Source: Amycolatopsis vancoresmycina
GTDB lineage: Bacteria > Actinomycetota > Actinomycetes > Mycobacteriales > Pseudonocardiaceae
Direction: 5' to 3'
Assembly: GCF_000716785.1 (NCBI RefSeq)
Contig: NZ_JNYY01000009.1
Span: 186,001 to 250,000, forward strand
Length of the DNA stretch: 64,000 bases
Shown: one piece after another, positions 40,589-48,974 of the stretch
How positions within the stretch are numbered: position 1 is the stretch's first letter
How the letters are laid out: each line of letters starts with the position of its first letter
Program-made: the position numbers and the translations under genes
Notes under the pieces: generated by a model
The model's input: the letters and a program-made list of their open reading frames with translations, nothing else
Told to the model about the DNA's origin: nothing
Database searches by the model: none

Positions 40589-41596
40589 TCAGAGCCGCTT
40601 CGCCGCGCGGAACGCCTTCGCGTACGTCCCCGAGCCGTCGATCAGCGACACCCCGCCGGCGTCGCCGAAGGTCGGCCCGTTCGCCACCTTCCGGCTGGAC
40701 AGCACCCGGTGGTGGCCGTCGCTGTCGATGCCCAGGTAGATGCCCGTGTGCGACACCTGTGTGCCCAGCTGGGGCTCGAGGTTGAAGAACAGCAGGTCAC
40801 CCGGTTGGAGCGGGCTGAAGTCCGTCACCTGCCGCTTCTCGTCGTGGATGATCTCGGTGCCCGGCCCCAGCTCGGACAGCGCCCACGCGCGGCGCGGCAG
40901 GCCCGGGCCCTTCGTGTTCGTCCCGAGCAGCGGGTAGCCCGCCCGGTAGCCGTACACCATCCGCACGAACCCGGAGCAGTCCAGCGACCGCGCCCGCGCC
41001 GGCTCCGCCGCTTCGTGGACGCCGCCCGGGAAGTCCCAGCCGATGCCCAGGTAGTCGTAGAAATCCGACTTCTCCAGCCTGCCCTCGGCGCTGTCCGGGC
41101 CGAAGTTGGCGTCCCCGGCGATCCGCAGCTTCTTCGCCGTCTGGTCGGCCGCGCCGTCGGTGTACTGCAGGGCGATCGCGAGGATGTCCGGGTCCGGGTC
41201 GCCGATCGCCTCGGGCAGCCAGCCGGTGAACCACTTCTCCTTCTCCGCGCCCGCGTGCCACGCCTGCGGCGCGAGCCGGATCCAGGCCGTCGAGGTGATG
41301 CCGACCTTGGTGAACCTCGGCTCGGTGAACGTCCGCGAGCGGCCCGTCAGCATCGCCGTGCGGGAGCCGTCGGTGAAGGACGCGAGCTGCGCGCCCGCTC
41401 CGTCGCGGACCACCGTGCGGGCCGGGTTCTCCAGCCGTTCGTAGGTGTACCCGCCGGTGACCGCGGCACCCGAGGGCGCCGCCGACGCCGAGATGGCCGT
41501 GATGTCCTGCCGGTCCTGCGTGGCGACGTACACCGCCGCCGTGCCGGACACGCCGATGACCGCGGCCAGCACGCCGATCCGGAGCGACTTGCGCAT
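40589..41596 (-). CDS. NlpC/P60-family hydrolase at the end of the pgs-like operon
   Basis: About 335 residues. One N-terminal membrane or signal helix (residues ~5-27, LRIGVLAAVIGVSGTAAVYVA) without a clear AxA site, a beta-rich middle (~45-165, SH3-like: TKVGITSTAWIRL), then an NlpC/P60 domain with catalytic Cys in SLDCSGFVRMVYGYR and His in VSHTGIYLG. ATG 41596 lies 8 bases behind the pgsC-like stop with GAGG in between; GTG 41602 is possible. NlpC/P60 enzymes cut gamma-glutamyl bonds in peptidoglycan, and some cut poly-gamma-glutamate, which fits its place behind PgsB and PgsC-type genes. Role in polymer release or trimming is inference. Confidence 0.88.
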   Translation of the reverse strand: MRKSLRIGVLAAVIGVSGTAAVYVATQDRQDITAISASAAPSGAAVTGGYTYERLENPARTVVRDGAGAQLASFTDGSRTAMLTGRSRTFTEPRFTKVGITSTAWIRLAPQAWHAGAEKEKWFTGWLPEAIGDPDPDILAIALQYTDGAADQTAKKLRIAGDANFGPDSAEGRLEKSDFYDYLGIGWDFPGGVHEAAEPARARSLDCSGFVRMVYGYRAGYPLLGTNTKGPGLPRRAWALSELGPGTEIIHDEKRQVTDFSPLQPGDLLFFNLEPQLGTQVSHTGIYLGIDSDGHHRVLSSRKVANGPTFGDAGGVSLIDGSGTYAKAFRAAKRL

Positions 41597-41603
41597 CGTC
41601 ACC

Positions 41604-42086
41604 TCACACCGTCGGAACGAGCCCGACCAGCACGCCGCTGATCAGGACCGCGTAGCTGGCCAGGCTGACCCCGCCGGTGGCGAGCATCGTGGCCACCGGT
41701 TTCTGCCGCACCAGCTGGTAGGCGACCAGGCCCGGCACGACGAACCCGAGCGTCTGGTGCACGAACAGCAGCGGGAAGTCGGCCTGCAGCACGATCAGCA
41801 ACGTCGTCTGCAGCACGACGCCCAGCAGCACGACCGCCGCGAACAGCCGCTTGCCGTAGAGGATCACCAGGCGTTGCAGCAGCTTCGTGCCGCCGAACGT
41901 CAGCGCCGTCATCAGCACGATGATCGCCGCGCGGCGGTAGTCCTCGACCATGGTCAGCGCGATCCAGCCGGGGGTGATCATGCCGCCCGGCGACAGGTTC
42001 GTCGTCAGGTAGCAGACCAGCGACAGCAGCAGGCCGATGGCCAGGCCGACGGTGGCGACCTCGGGGGCGAGGGACGTGGTGAGCAT
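41604..42086 (-). CDS. pgsC: PgsC/CapC-type membrane subunit
   Basis: A protein of 160 residues with about five hydrophobic helices and conserved PgsC/CapC segments: GLAIGLLLSLVCYLTTNLSPGG, MITPGWIALTM, and the central TKLLQRLVILYGKRLFAAVVLLGVV. PgsC forms the membrane channel/synthase complex with PgsB in Bacillus. ATG 42086 overlaps the stop of the pgsB-like gene (TGATG), the same tight coupling as in Bacillus. Length is close to that of Bacillus PgsC (~149). No PgsA/CapA or PgsE gene lies in the operon. Confidence 0.9.
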   Translation of the reverse strand: MLTTSLAPEVATVGLAIGLLLSLVCYLTTNLSPGGMITPGWIALTMVEDYRRAAIIVLMTALTFGGTKLLQRLVILYGKRLFAAVVLLGVVLQTTLLIVLQADFPLLFVHQTLGFVVPGLVAYQLVRQKPVATMLATGGVSLASYAVLISGVLVGLVPTV

Positions 42087-43264
42087 CAGGCGACCGGTTC
42101 CAGTTTGGCGAGTTCCTCGATGAGCAGTTCCCCCTGGCCGTGGATGTTGCCGATGGCGATCAGCGACGCCTGCCGCCCGACACCGCCGACGATCCCGCGC
42201 AGCAGGTCCCGCGGCGACCGCGAACCGCCCAGGTCGACGACACGGTCGTGCCACTCGCTCGGGATCGCGACGCGGGCGCTGCGCGTCGGTTCGCCGATCA
42301 GCACCACGCGTTCCGGGGCGATCTTCGGGATGAGCGCGCCCATCTGGCCGTTGCGCTCGACGCGGTCGGGACGGCAGTTGATGATGACGTGCATGGGGTC
42401 GGTGATCGCGCCCTGGCGGCGGAGCTGGTCGATGTTCAGCAACGTCGATTCGGGGTCGTTCGCGGCGAAGACGTTGGCGAACCGCAGGAGACGGCGGCCC
42501 GCGCGGTACTGGTGGACCTGCAGCACGCCCGGGTCGGGCGGCGCGGCCCACATGCCTTCGAGCGCGAGCTGCCGGTTGACGTTGAGCAGGTCCGCGACGG
42601 CCAGCGCGATGGCGACGTTCTCCTTGAAGGTGATCCAGCCGAAGCGGCGCATCTCGGCGTCGGTGACCGACTCGGGGTCGACGGCGATGAGCTCGCAGTC
42701 CCGCTTGTCCGCCTCCTCCTGGAGGATGTGCAGCCGGTCCTGCTCGGCGGTCAGGCAGATCCCGCCGACCGGCATCGAGCGGGACAGCGAGCGGGCGACG
42801 TCGTCGAGGGTGGGTCCCATCTCGGCGAGGTGGTCTTCGCGGACGTTGCACAGCACGCCGATGGTCGAGCGGATCAGCTTGCTCTGGTTGATCTCCTGCA
42901 GGTCCGGCATCACCGCCATGCATTCGATGACGAGGGCGTCGGGCCGGTAGGCGGCGGCGCGGCGGACGATGCCGATCTGCTCGACGACGTTGGCGATGCC
43001 GAACTTGCGGTAGACCGGTTCCTCGCTGCCGTCGGGGTGGATGAACCGGGCCGCGGTGCCGGTCGTCTTCGCCGTCGTGACCAGGCCGCCGCCACGCAGC
43101 GCGCCCGCGCAGAGGCGGGTGATGGACGATTTGCCGCGGATGCCGTTGACCAGCACCCGTGTCGGGATGCTGTGCAGGTGCTGGTAGTGCCGGCATTGTT
43201 CGGCGATCCCGGCGGCCAGCATCGCCGCCGACGCTGCGAGCAGCACGACGTAGAGGAACGTCAC
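42086..43264 (-). CDS. pgsB: PgsB/CapB-type poly-gamma-glutamate synthase subunit
   Basis: A protein of 392 residues, an amide ligase of the Mur-ligase superfamily. It has an N-terminal hydrophobic anchor (~1-20), the ATP loop VLVNGIRGKSSITRL (~38-52), KTTGTAARF, and the conserved VIECMAVMPDLQEINQSKLI and NVREDHLAEMGPTLDDVARS blocks that define PgsB/CapB. In Bacillus PgsB joins glutamates through gamma-carboxyls at the inner face of the membrane. GTG 43264 lies one base behind the stop of the HAMP protein and its stop overlaps pgsC. Polymer identity here (D/L-Glu, or another acidic amino acid) is not deducible. Confidence 0.92.
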   Translation of the reverse strand: MTFLYVVLLAASAAMLAAGIAEQCRHYQHLHSIPTRVLVNGIRGKSSITRLCAGALRGGGLVTTAKTTGTAARFIHPDGSEEPVYRKFGIANVVEQIGIVRRAAAYRPDALVIECMAVMPDLQEINQSKLIRSTIGVLCNVREDHLAEMGPTLDDVARSLSRSMPVGGICLTAEQDRLHILQEEADKRDCELIAVDPESVTDAEMRRFGWITFKENVAIALAVADLLNVNRQLALEGMWAAPPDPGVLQVHQYRAGRRLLRFANVFAANDPESTLLNIDQLRRQGAITDPMHVIINCRPDRVERNGQMGALIPKIAPERVVLIGEPTRSARVAIPSEWHDRVVDLGGSRSPRDLLRGIVGGVGRQASLIAIGNIHGQGELLIEELAKLEPVA

Positions 43265-43265
43265 G

Positions 43266-45626
43266 TCAGACCCCGGCCCCGTCCAGCCAGCTGAGGTAGT
43301 CGCTCTTCGCCTTCTCTTCGGGCGTGCGGGCGGGCAGCCGCGGCGGCGTCTGGGGCCGGGGACGCGCCGGCCGGGCCGCGCGCGGCGGCTGTGCCTTCGC
43401 CGGCGGCTTCGGCTTCGGTGCGGGTTCCGGCTCGTCGACGATCTTCTGGAGCAACTCGGTCTCGTCGGTCGCCGCCCCCGCCGGGCGCCGGACCTCGCCG
43501 AGCCGGTCGCGTCCGTCGGTCAGGGCCTGGCGGCAGATCTCGACGCAGGAGGCGACGGTGCCGATCTCGTCCTGGCGCTGCGGGTAGACGACGGCGCCGG
43601 TGTCGCCGGCCGCGATCCGCCGCGCCTCGTCGCCGACCCGCCGCAGTGGCCGCACGACCACGAGGAGGTGCCAGGCGAACAGCATCAGCGCGACGACGGC
43701 GGTGAGCAGCGCGGCGACCCGCGCGCCCGAGCGCACGGTGTTGTCCGCGACCCCGAGCGAGCCGATCGGCTGCTCGGCGACGACGACCCACTTCAGCGTC
43801 GCGGCGGCGCCCTTGTCGGCCAGGCGCTGCGCCGCGACGACCGCGGACGGCGTCGTCTCGCGGGCGTCCTTGCCGGACTGCGCGGTCTCGACGTTCTTGA
43901 TCAGCGCCGGGTCGGACAGCGGGGCGAACGCGAGGTAGCCCTCGGTGTCGGCGATCGTGCGCTTGCCCTCGTCGACGACCCGGATCCGGCCGCCCGCGGA
44001 GCCGAGGAGCCCGGCCAGCCGTGGCACGTCGTACTCGCCGACCAAGACGTTCTTCGAGCCCGGCAGCGGTGTGAAGGCGTAGACGATCGGGACGCGCCCG
44101 CTCGTGTTGTGCTGGCGCAGGCCCTCGCCGTCGGGCAGCTTCCCGGGGTCGCGCAGCGACTCGCGCCCGGCCAGCAGCCGGACCGTGCCCTGCTCGTCGG
44201 CGACGTAGACGCTGCGGAACCGGCTCTCGGTGCCGGCGAGCCGGTCGAGCATGCCGCGCAGCTGCTCCGGCTCCTTGCCCTTGCCCAGCCGGGCGACGGA
44301 CTGCAGGTCGCTGACACCCGCGGCGAGGCTGCGGCGCAGGGTGTCGGCCGAGCGCGTGACGCGGACGCCGTGCTCGCTGAGCATGGTCGGCGACACCGCG
44401 GCGTGCTGACGGCCGAGCGTCGCGGCGACCGCGCCCGACCAGCCGAGCAGGGCCACCGCGACAGCCGCGACGACGAGCTGGGCGGAGAGGAACGGGCGCA
44501 GGTCCGGCGCGGGCTTGCGGCGGCGCAGCTTGGACCGCGACCGCTCGAGCGCCGCCGTCACGCGGTTGACCTCGCGGATCCGCGACTGCCGGACCGGCTT
44601 GCCGAGCACCCCGGCGGCGACCGCGAGAGCGTCGGTGCGCAGCCGCCGGATCGGCGCGACGACCGTGCGCCTCAGCAGGAAGAAGCCCGCGACGGCCAGC
44701 ACGAGCAACGCGGCGGCGGGGATCAGGCCCGGCCAGCGCACCGGCACGGCCTCGACCGGGAAGCGGCTGAACGTCACGACGGACAGGCCGAGGCTGCCGC
44801 CGATGCCGGCGGGGGAGACCGGCGCGTAGGAGACGACCGGGGCCCGCTCCTTGCCCTTCTCGGGCACGGCCCGGCCGGTCAGCACGCCGTCCTGGCCGGC
44901 GGCGGCCGCCGTGGCGGCGCGGGACAGCAGCTCCTGGGCGGGGGCGTCGGTCGCGGCGACGTCGGAGCCGTGGGCGTACAGGACCGCGCCGTCGGCGGTG
45001 ACCAGCCGGACCTGCTGCTGGGTGTCCTTGTCGAGGTCGCCGGCCGTGGTGCGCAGCGCCGTGGAGACGACGAGGAGCTTGCCGGCGCGGCTCCCGGTGA
45101 GCGGGAGCGCGGTCAGCACGAGCGGGGTGTCGCCCGGGCGGGCGACCGGGCGGACGGTGAGGTTCGCGACGGCGACCCCGCGCAGTGTCTCGACCGGCAC
45201 CGGCTCGCCGCGGGTGGCCACGACCTTCTGCGCGGCGGGGTCGTAGACGACGACGCCCCGCCAGTCTTCGTAGGTTTCACCCAGGCGGGTGAGCAGCGCG
45301 TCGTCGTCGGCGGTGTCGAACACCCCGGAGCCGGAAGCGACCTGGAGGTCGCCGGCGGCGGCCGTCGCCGAGGTGGCGACGCCCTGCGCGAGACCGGCAG
45401 CGCCGCGCTGCTGGCCCGCGGTCACCTCGTCGGGGACGCGGCCGGCGGCGTCGTTCGCGCGGATCAGGGACAGCGGGCCCGCGGTGGACAGGTACAGCGC
45501 GGTGAAGGCGGCGATGAGCAGCAGCAGGACAAAGGTGGTCGCCGACGCGACCCCGGCGCCGCGGGGGAACCCCGCTTCCGGAATCTGCGCGCGCAGTCGC
45601 GCCGTTCGAATTTCGTGCTGGTTCAA
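43266..45626 (-). CDS. Double-sensor HAMP membrane protein leading the pgs-like operon
   Basis: A protein of 786 residues, not recognised as a kinase or chemoreceptor. Order: membrane helix ~28-50, Cache-like extracytoplasmic domain (~55-295), helix ~300-322, HAMP-like segment (RRTVVAPIRRLRTDALAVAAG), a short basic linker, helix ~385-405, a second extracytoplasmic sensor (~410-640; VYVADEQGTVRLLAGRE), helix ~645-665, a second HAMP (VVRPLRRVGDEARRIAAGD) and a Pro/Ala/Lys-rich tail ending EKAKSDYLSWLDGAGV. TTG 45626 with GGGGAG upstream. The stop is one base from the pgsB start. No histidine kinase or output domain follows the second HAMP, so it may act directly on the synthase or organise it. 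Confidence 0.83.
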   Translation of the reverse strand: MNQHEIRTARLRAQIPEAGFPRGAGVASATTFVLLLLIAAFTALYLSTAGPLSLIRANDAAGRVPDEVTAGQQRGAAGLAQGVATSATAAAGDLQVASGSGVFDTADDDALLTRLGETYEDWRGVVVYDPAAQKVVATRGEPVPVETLRGVAVANLTVRPVARPGDTPLVLTALPLTGSRAGKLLVVSTALRTTAGDLDKDTQQQVRLVTADGAVLYAHGSDVAATDAPAQELLSRAATAAAAGQDGVLTGRAVPEKGKERAPVVSYAPVSPAGIGGSLGLSVVTFSRFPVEAVPVRWPGLIPAAALLVLAVAGFFLLRRTVVAPIRRLRTDALAVAAGVLGKPVRQSRIREVNRVTAALERSRSKLRRRKPAPDLRPFLSAQLVVAAVAVALLGWSGAVAATLGRQHAAVSPTMLSEHGVRVTRSADTLRRSLAAGVSDLQSVARLGKGKEPEQLRGMLDRLAGTESRFRSVYVADEQGTVRLLAGRESLRDPGKLPDGEGLRQHNTSGRVPIVYAFTPLPGSKNVLVGEYDVPRLAGLLGSAGGRIRVVDEGKRTIADTEGYLAFAPLSDPALIKNVETAQSGKDARETTPSAVVAAQRLADKGAAATLKWVVVAEQPIGSLGVADNTVRSGARVAALLTAVVALMLFAWHLLVVVRPLRRVGDEARRIAAGDTGAVVYPQRQDEIGTVASCVEICRQALTDGRDRLGEVRRPAGAATDETELLQKIVDEPEPAPKPKPPAKAQPPRAARPARPRPQTPPRLPARTPEEKAKSDYLSWLDGAGV

Positions 45627-45821
45627 GAGGGTCTCCCCAGGCCCTTCCCGTCTAGCGGTCCGCCAGGACCGCCGGCCACCGCGGCCTTTAGCGAAATACC
45701 CACCCGTTCGGGTTACGTGAAGGTATCAATACTCGCTTTGGTGACGTTACAACTGACCCCATCGGGGGACAAATGGCAGCCAAGCTAACTAACGGGTGAC
45801 ATCAGTACACTCCGCCTAGTG
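45627..45821. promoter_or_regulatory. Divergent promoter region of the pgs-like operon
   Basis: About 195 relatively A/T-rich bases between the HAMP gene (minus) and the 45822 gene (plus). Contains an inverted pair ACCCGTT (45702-45708) / AACGGGT (45791-45797), two GGTGAC copies (45740, 45795), and a CCCC/GGGG stem around 45757-45766. Promoters for both directions must lie here; individual boxes are not certain. Confidence 0.45.
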
Positions 45822-46724
45822 ATGAGCCGACCGCGGATGTTGCTCAGCGTGGCCGGCGTGGCCGTCGCTCTGGCCCTGGTCCTCACCCTGGTGCTGACCT
45901 CGGGTGACGACGCACCGCAGAAACCCGTGCCGGAGGCCGGTTTGGATTCCCTGGTGACCGACTTCACCGCGAAGCTGTCCGCGGACCAGGACTACCGCTC
46001 ACCGAAATCCGACGAACGTCGGACGGCGGCGGCCGGTTTCGCGGCGGTGCTGGACCGCCGCGGCCCGGCGGACCTCGAAAAGCTCGGGTTCTCGGTGCGC
46101 GACGGCGTCGACCCGGCGACCGGGCGGCCGTACACGATCGCCGTCAACGAACCCGGCACCGAGCGGGCGTGGGGGATGTACGTGATCGACCGGTCGGCCC
46201 CGCCGTCGCTGGCGATCGAGGTGCCGCACCCGGCGTTCGACCTGCGGACGGAGCTGTTCGGCGTCGACCTGTTCCGCCGCACGCCGGGCGCGGTGCTGCT
46301 GGTGGCGGGGGCGCACCGGAAGGCCGACGACAGCAAGGCCGACGTCGCGCACGAAGAGGACTCGGTGTTCCACGTCGTGGCTTCGGCGCTGGCCGGCCGC
46401 GGGCTGGCGCAGGTCCAGCTGCACGGCTTCCACGACGAAAACCTGCCGTCGACCGACATCGTGCTGTCGTCGGGAGCAGCGGTGGCCGGCGACGCGGCCC
46501 GCCGCACGGCGGCGCGCTTGACGGCGGACGGGTTCGCGGTGTGCCGGGCGTGGGAGGAGCGCTGCGGAGCTCTGGAGGGGACGAAGAACGTCCAGGGCAA
46601 ACTCGCGGCCGCGGACGACACGGTGTTCCTGCACGTGGAAATGAGCCGGACGGTGCGGGAGTCGCCCGGACGACGCGCTGACGTCGTCCGGGCGCTCACC
46701 GAGGCCGAGCTGGCCAAGCCCTAG
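45822..46724 (+). CDS. Membrane-anchored or secreted protein of unknown function, divergent from pgs
   Basis: About 300 residues. A single N-terminal hydrophobic helix (MLLSVAGVAVALALVLTLVLT) acts as signal anchor; the rest is predicted outside the membrane. Potential metal-binding or catalytic elements: EVPHPAFDLRTELFG, LLVAGAHRKAD, VAHEEDSVFH, LHGFHDENLP and a C-terminal VFLHVEMSRTVRESPGRR. The spread of His and acidic residues in beta-strand contexts resembles zinc peptidases or amidases, including the general layout of poly-gamma-glutamate hydrolases, but no family can be named with confidence. It shares the promoter region with the pgs-like operon, so an accessory polymer-processing role is conceivable. 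Its stop overlaps the stop of the converging XRE gene. Confidence 0.7.
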   Translation: MSRPRMLLSVAGVAVALALVLTLVLTSGDDAPQKPVPEAGLDSLVTDFTAKLSADQDYRSPKSDERRTAAAGFAAVLDRRGPADLEKLGFSVRDGVDPATGRPYTIAVNEPGTERAWGMYVIDRSAPPSLAIEVPHPAFDLRTELFGVDLFRRTPGAVLLVAGAHRKADDSKADVAHEEDSVFHVVASALAGRGLAQVQLHGFHDENLPSTDIVLSSGAAVAGDAARRTAARLTADGFAVCRAWEERCGALEGTKNVQGKLAAADDTVFLHVEMSRTVRESPGRRADVVRALTEAELAKP

Positions 46725-46954
46725 GCGGACCGCTCGCCCAGCCGCGGGAACGGCTTCGTCGCGAACAGCACCTCGACGGAGACCTCGAAAAACTCCGCGA
46801 TCCGCAGCGCCAGGTACAGCGAAGGACTGTACTCGCCGCGTTCGAGGTAGCCGATCGTCTGGTAGTGCACCCCGAGGGCCTCCGCCAGCTGCCGCCGCGA
46901 GATCGACCGCTCCGCGCGCAGCATCGCGATCCGGTTGTAGACGACCTCACTCAT
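46721..46954 (-). CDS. Small XRE-family regulator
   Basis: A protein of 77 residues that is essentially a single helix-turn-helix: VYNRIAMLRAERSISRRQLAEALGVHYQTIGYLERGEYSPSLYLALRIAEFF, followed by the short VEVLFATKPFPR tail common to the YozG/short XRE group. Such proteins bind palindromes as dimers without ligand domains. It lies two bases behind the ABC permease gene, at the end of a three-gene operon, and likely autoregulates it through the palindrome at 48753-48782. No cognate sensor is encoded here. Confidence 0.9.
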   Translation of the reverse strand: MSEVVYNRIAMLRAERSISRRQLAEALGVHYQTIGYLERGEYSPSLYLALRIAEFFEVSVEVLFATKPFPRLGERSA

Positions 46955-46956
46955 GG

Positions 46957-47802
46957 CTACCCCACACGCTGCATGGCCTTCTGCCGCCGTTCGGCCACCG
47001 ACGAGCCCGCTTCGCGCCGCGCCATGCGGCGGAGCAGGACCGGGGCCAGCGCGAAGCCGAGCACCGACCAGGCGAGGAGCACGGCCAGGGTGGCCAGCGG
47101 CCGCCACGACTGGCCGATCTCGACGACGACCGCGCCGTCCGGCAGCAGCGCCGACCGCATCCCGAGGCCGAGCCAGTACATCGGGAACACCTGCGCGATG
47201 TCCTGCACCCACACCGGCAGCGCGGTGATCGGGTAGAAGATCCCCGAGATCGCGCCCAGGCCCATGACCGGCAGGGTGATCAGCCCGATCGACCGCGCGC
47301 TGTTGGCCAGCGACCCCAGCGCGGCGCCGATCGGCATCGTCGCGACCATGCCGAGCACCAGCACACCGAGCAGGTGCAGGTACGACCAGACGCCGTCCGG
47401 TGCCAGCGCGGAGAACGCGAACAGGCACGGGACCAGGACCGCGACCACCGACGTGAGCTGGGCGAGCGACAGCGCCGTCGTCTTCCCGACCAGGTAGCCG
47501 AGCATCCCGTTCGGGGTGGCCTTCGCGCGCAGCAGCGTGCCGTCCTCGCGGTCGACGGCCAGGTAGCCGGCCGCGCCGGTCAGGCCCTGGAACACGACGC
47601 CGGCGCCGAGCACGCCGGGCACGGTCGCCGCGCCGAGCGAGAACGACGTGCCGGGCAGCGTGGCGTTGCGCATGAAGAACAACGTACCGAGGAAGAGCAG
47701 CACGAAGACGACCTGGCCCACCACGTCGTCGAGGTTGGTCCACGTCTGCTTGAACTCGATCCAGCCGCGGGCCAGCCCGGCACGCAAGGCGACGGCGTTC
47801 AT
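46957..47802 (-). CDS. ABC-2 type exporter permease
   Basis: A protein of 281 residues with six membrane helices. The ABC-2 family pattern is visible: N-terminal cytoplasmic segment, VVGQVVFVLLFLGTLFF (helix 1), a long amphipathic stretch REDGTLLRAKATPNGMLGYLVGKTT, GMVATMPIGAALGSLANSARS, and the conserved SGIFYPITALPVWVQDIAQVFPMYWLGLG extracellular segment. ATG 47802 overlaps the stop of the ATPase gene (ATGA). Together with the ATPase it forms a drug- or lipid-type exporter; substrate unknown. The gene ends two bases before the XRE regulator start. Confidence 0.92.
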   Translation of the reverse strand: MNAVALRAGLARGWIEFKQTWTNLDDVVGQVVFVLLFLGTLFFMRNATLPGTSFSLGAATVPGVLGAGVVFQGLTGAAGYLAVDREDGTLLRAKATPNGMLGYLVGKTTALSLAQLTSVVAVLVPCLFAFSALAPDGVWSYLHLLGVLVLGMVATMPIGAALGSLANSARSIGLITLPVMGLGAISGIFYPITALPVWVQDIAQVFPMYWLGLGMRSALLPDGAVVVEIGQSWRPLATLAVLLAWSVLGFALAPVLLRRMARREAGSSVAERRQKAMQRVG

Positions 47803-48725
47803 CGCGCACCCGCTTCCTGGAGCCCCAGCTCCGTCTCGCCGCCGGTCTCGGCGCGGTGGACCAGCGTCATGTAGGTGTCCTCCAGCGACGCGCGCCGGAC
47901 CTCGAGGTCCGCGACGGCGTCGCCGTGCTGCTTGAACAGGTCGTACACGTACTTCGTGGCCTCGGTCGTCGAGTGGACGAACCGCTGCCCGCCGACGCTC
48001 CAGCGGACCTCGGCCTCGCCGGAGATCTGCCTGCTCAGCTCGTCGGCCGAGCCGTCGGCGACGATCCGGCCGCCGTTGAGGATGAGGATCCGGTCGGCCA
48101 GCTTCTCGGCCTCGTCGAGGTCGTGCGTGGTGAGCAGGATCGTCGTGTCGAGCTCGTCGGACAGCCGGTGCACCAGGTCGTGGAACTCGCGCCGGGCCTC
48201 GGGGTCGAAGCCCGCGGTCGGCTCGTCGAGGAACAGCAGCTCGGGCCGCCCGACGATGCCGATGGCGACGTCGAGCCGCCGCCGCTGGCCGCCGGAGAGC
48301 TGCTTGAGCTTCCGGTGCGCGTGCTCGGTGAGCCCGACCGTCGCGATCAGCTCGTCGGTGTCCCACGGCCGCGGGTGCGACGCCGTCGAGTACGGCGCGT
48401 AGTACCGGCCGAGGTGGGCAAGGAGCTCGCGGACACGCCATTTCCCGTGGTCACGCCAGGACTGGAGGACGACCCCCAGCCGCGCCCGCCAGTCCTCGCC
48501 GCCCTGGGCCGGGTCGGCCCCCAGCACGCTCACCTCGCCGGCCGACCGCATGCGGAAGCCCTCGAGGATCTCGATCGTCGTCGTCTTGCCCGCGCCGTTC
48601 GGCCCGAGCAGGCCGACGACCTCCCCCCGGTACGCCTCGAAGCCGACGCCGTGGAGCACGTCGTTCGTCCCGTACCGCATCCGCAGCCCGCGCACGCGGA
48701 CGACGGCATCGCTTGGATCTCTCAT
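47799..48725 (-). CDS. ABC transporter ATPase (daunorubicin-type)
   Basis: About 308 residues. Walker A GPNGAGKTTT (~41-50), Q-loop region LGVVLQSWRDHGKWRV, signature LSGGQRRRLDVAIGI, Walker B LLFLDEPTAGFD and the H-loop TTHDLDEAEKLADR. The C-terminal ~80 residues (SRQISGEAEVRWSVGGQ ... ASLEDTYMTLVHRAE) belong to the DrrA-type accessory domain. ATG 48725 has GGGGG about 10 bases before it; an ATG five codons upstream (48740) is also in frame. It energises the coupled permease. The promoter carries the palindrome at 48753-48782. Confidence 0.93.
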   Translation of the reverse strand: MRDPSDAVVRVRGLRMRYGTNDVLHGVGFEAYRGEVVGLLGPNGAGKTTTIEILEGFRMRSAGEVSVLGADPAQGGEDWRARLGVVLQSWRDHGKWRVRELLAHLGRYYAPYSTASHPRPWDTDELIATVGLTEHAHRKLKQLSGGQRRRLDVAIGIVGRPELLFLDEPTAGFDPEARREFHDLVHRLSDELDTTILLTTHDLDEAEKLADRILILNGGRIVADGSADELSRQISGEAEVRWSVGGQRFVHSTTEATKYVYDLFKQHGDAVADLEVRRASLEDTYMTLVHRAETGGETELGLQEAGAR

Positions 48726-48752
48726 CACGTTGACCCCCATCTGACTGATGCG

Positions 48753-48782
48753 ATCGAATGTAGCACACCTACTACATTCGAT
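48753..48782. promoter_or_regulatory. Palindromic operator of the ABC/XRE operon
   Basis: Inverted repeat with perfect 11-base arms ATCGAATGTAG (48753-48763) and CTACATTCGAT (48772-48782) and an 8-base spacer. It is A/T-rich and lies 28 bases upstream of the ABC ATPase start, where promoter elements are expected. A dimeric HTH protein, most simply the XRE regulator of the same operon, is the likely ligand. Confidence 0.75.
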
Positions 48783-48974
48783 GAGAGTTCTGCTGTGCCG
48801 GGAACGGCACCAAGCGGCGTGAGCTGGAACACCGGGAAACGATGTCGATGCTCGTCGAGCAGGACGCCGAAGGCGCGCCACCCCGGCGTGACGTGGACCT
48901 GGACGCCGGAACGGCCCGGATCCGGCCCCGTTCGGACCCGCCGGAGCCGCAAGACCGCCAGCTACAGTGACCCC

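Noticed and set aside
45627..45821. c-di-AMP (ydaO-type) riboswitch before the pgs-like operon, expected for some NlpC/P60 genes.
   Set aside because: The conserved core motifs of that riboswitch are not present on either strand.
48725..48952. Small minus-strand frame between the ABC operon and cobG.
   Set aside because: Needs a TTG start, runs through the operator palindrome with falling codon bias and has no recognisable product.
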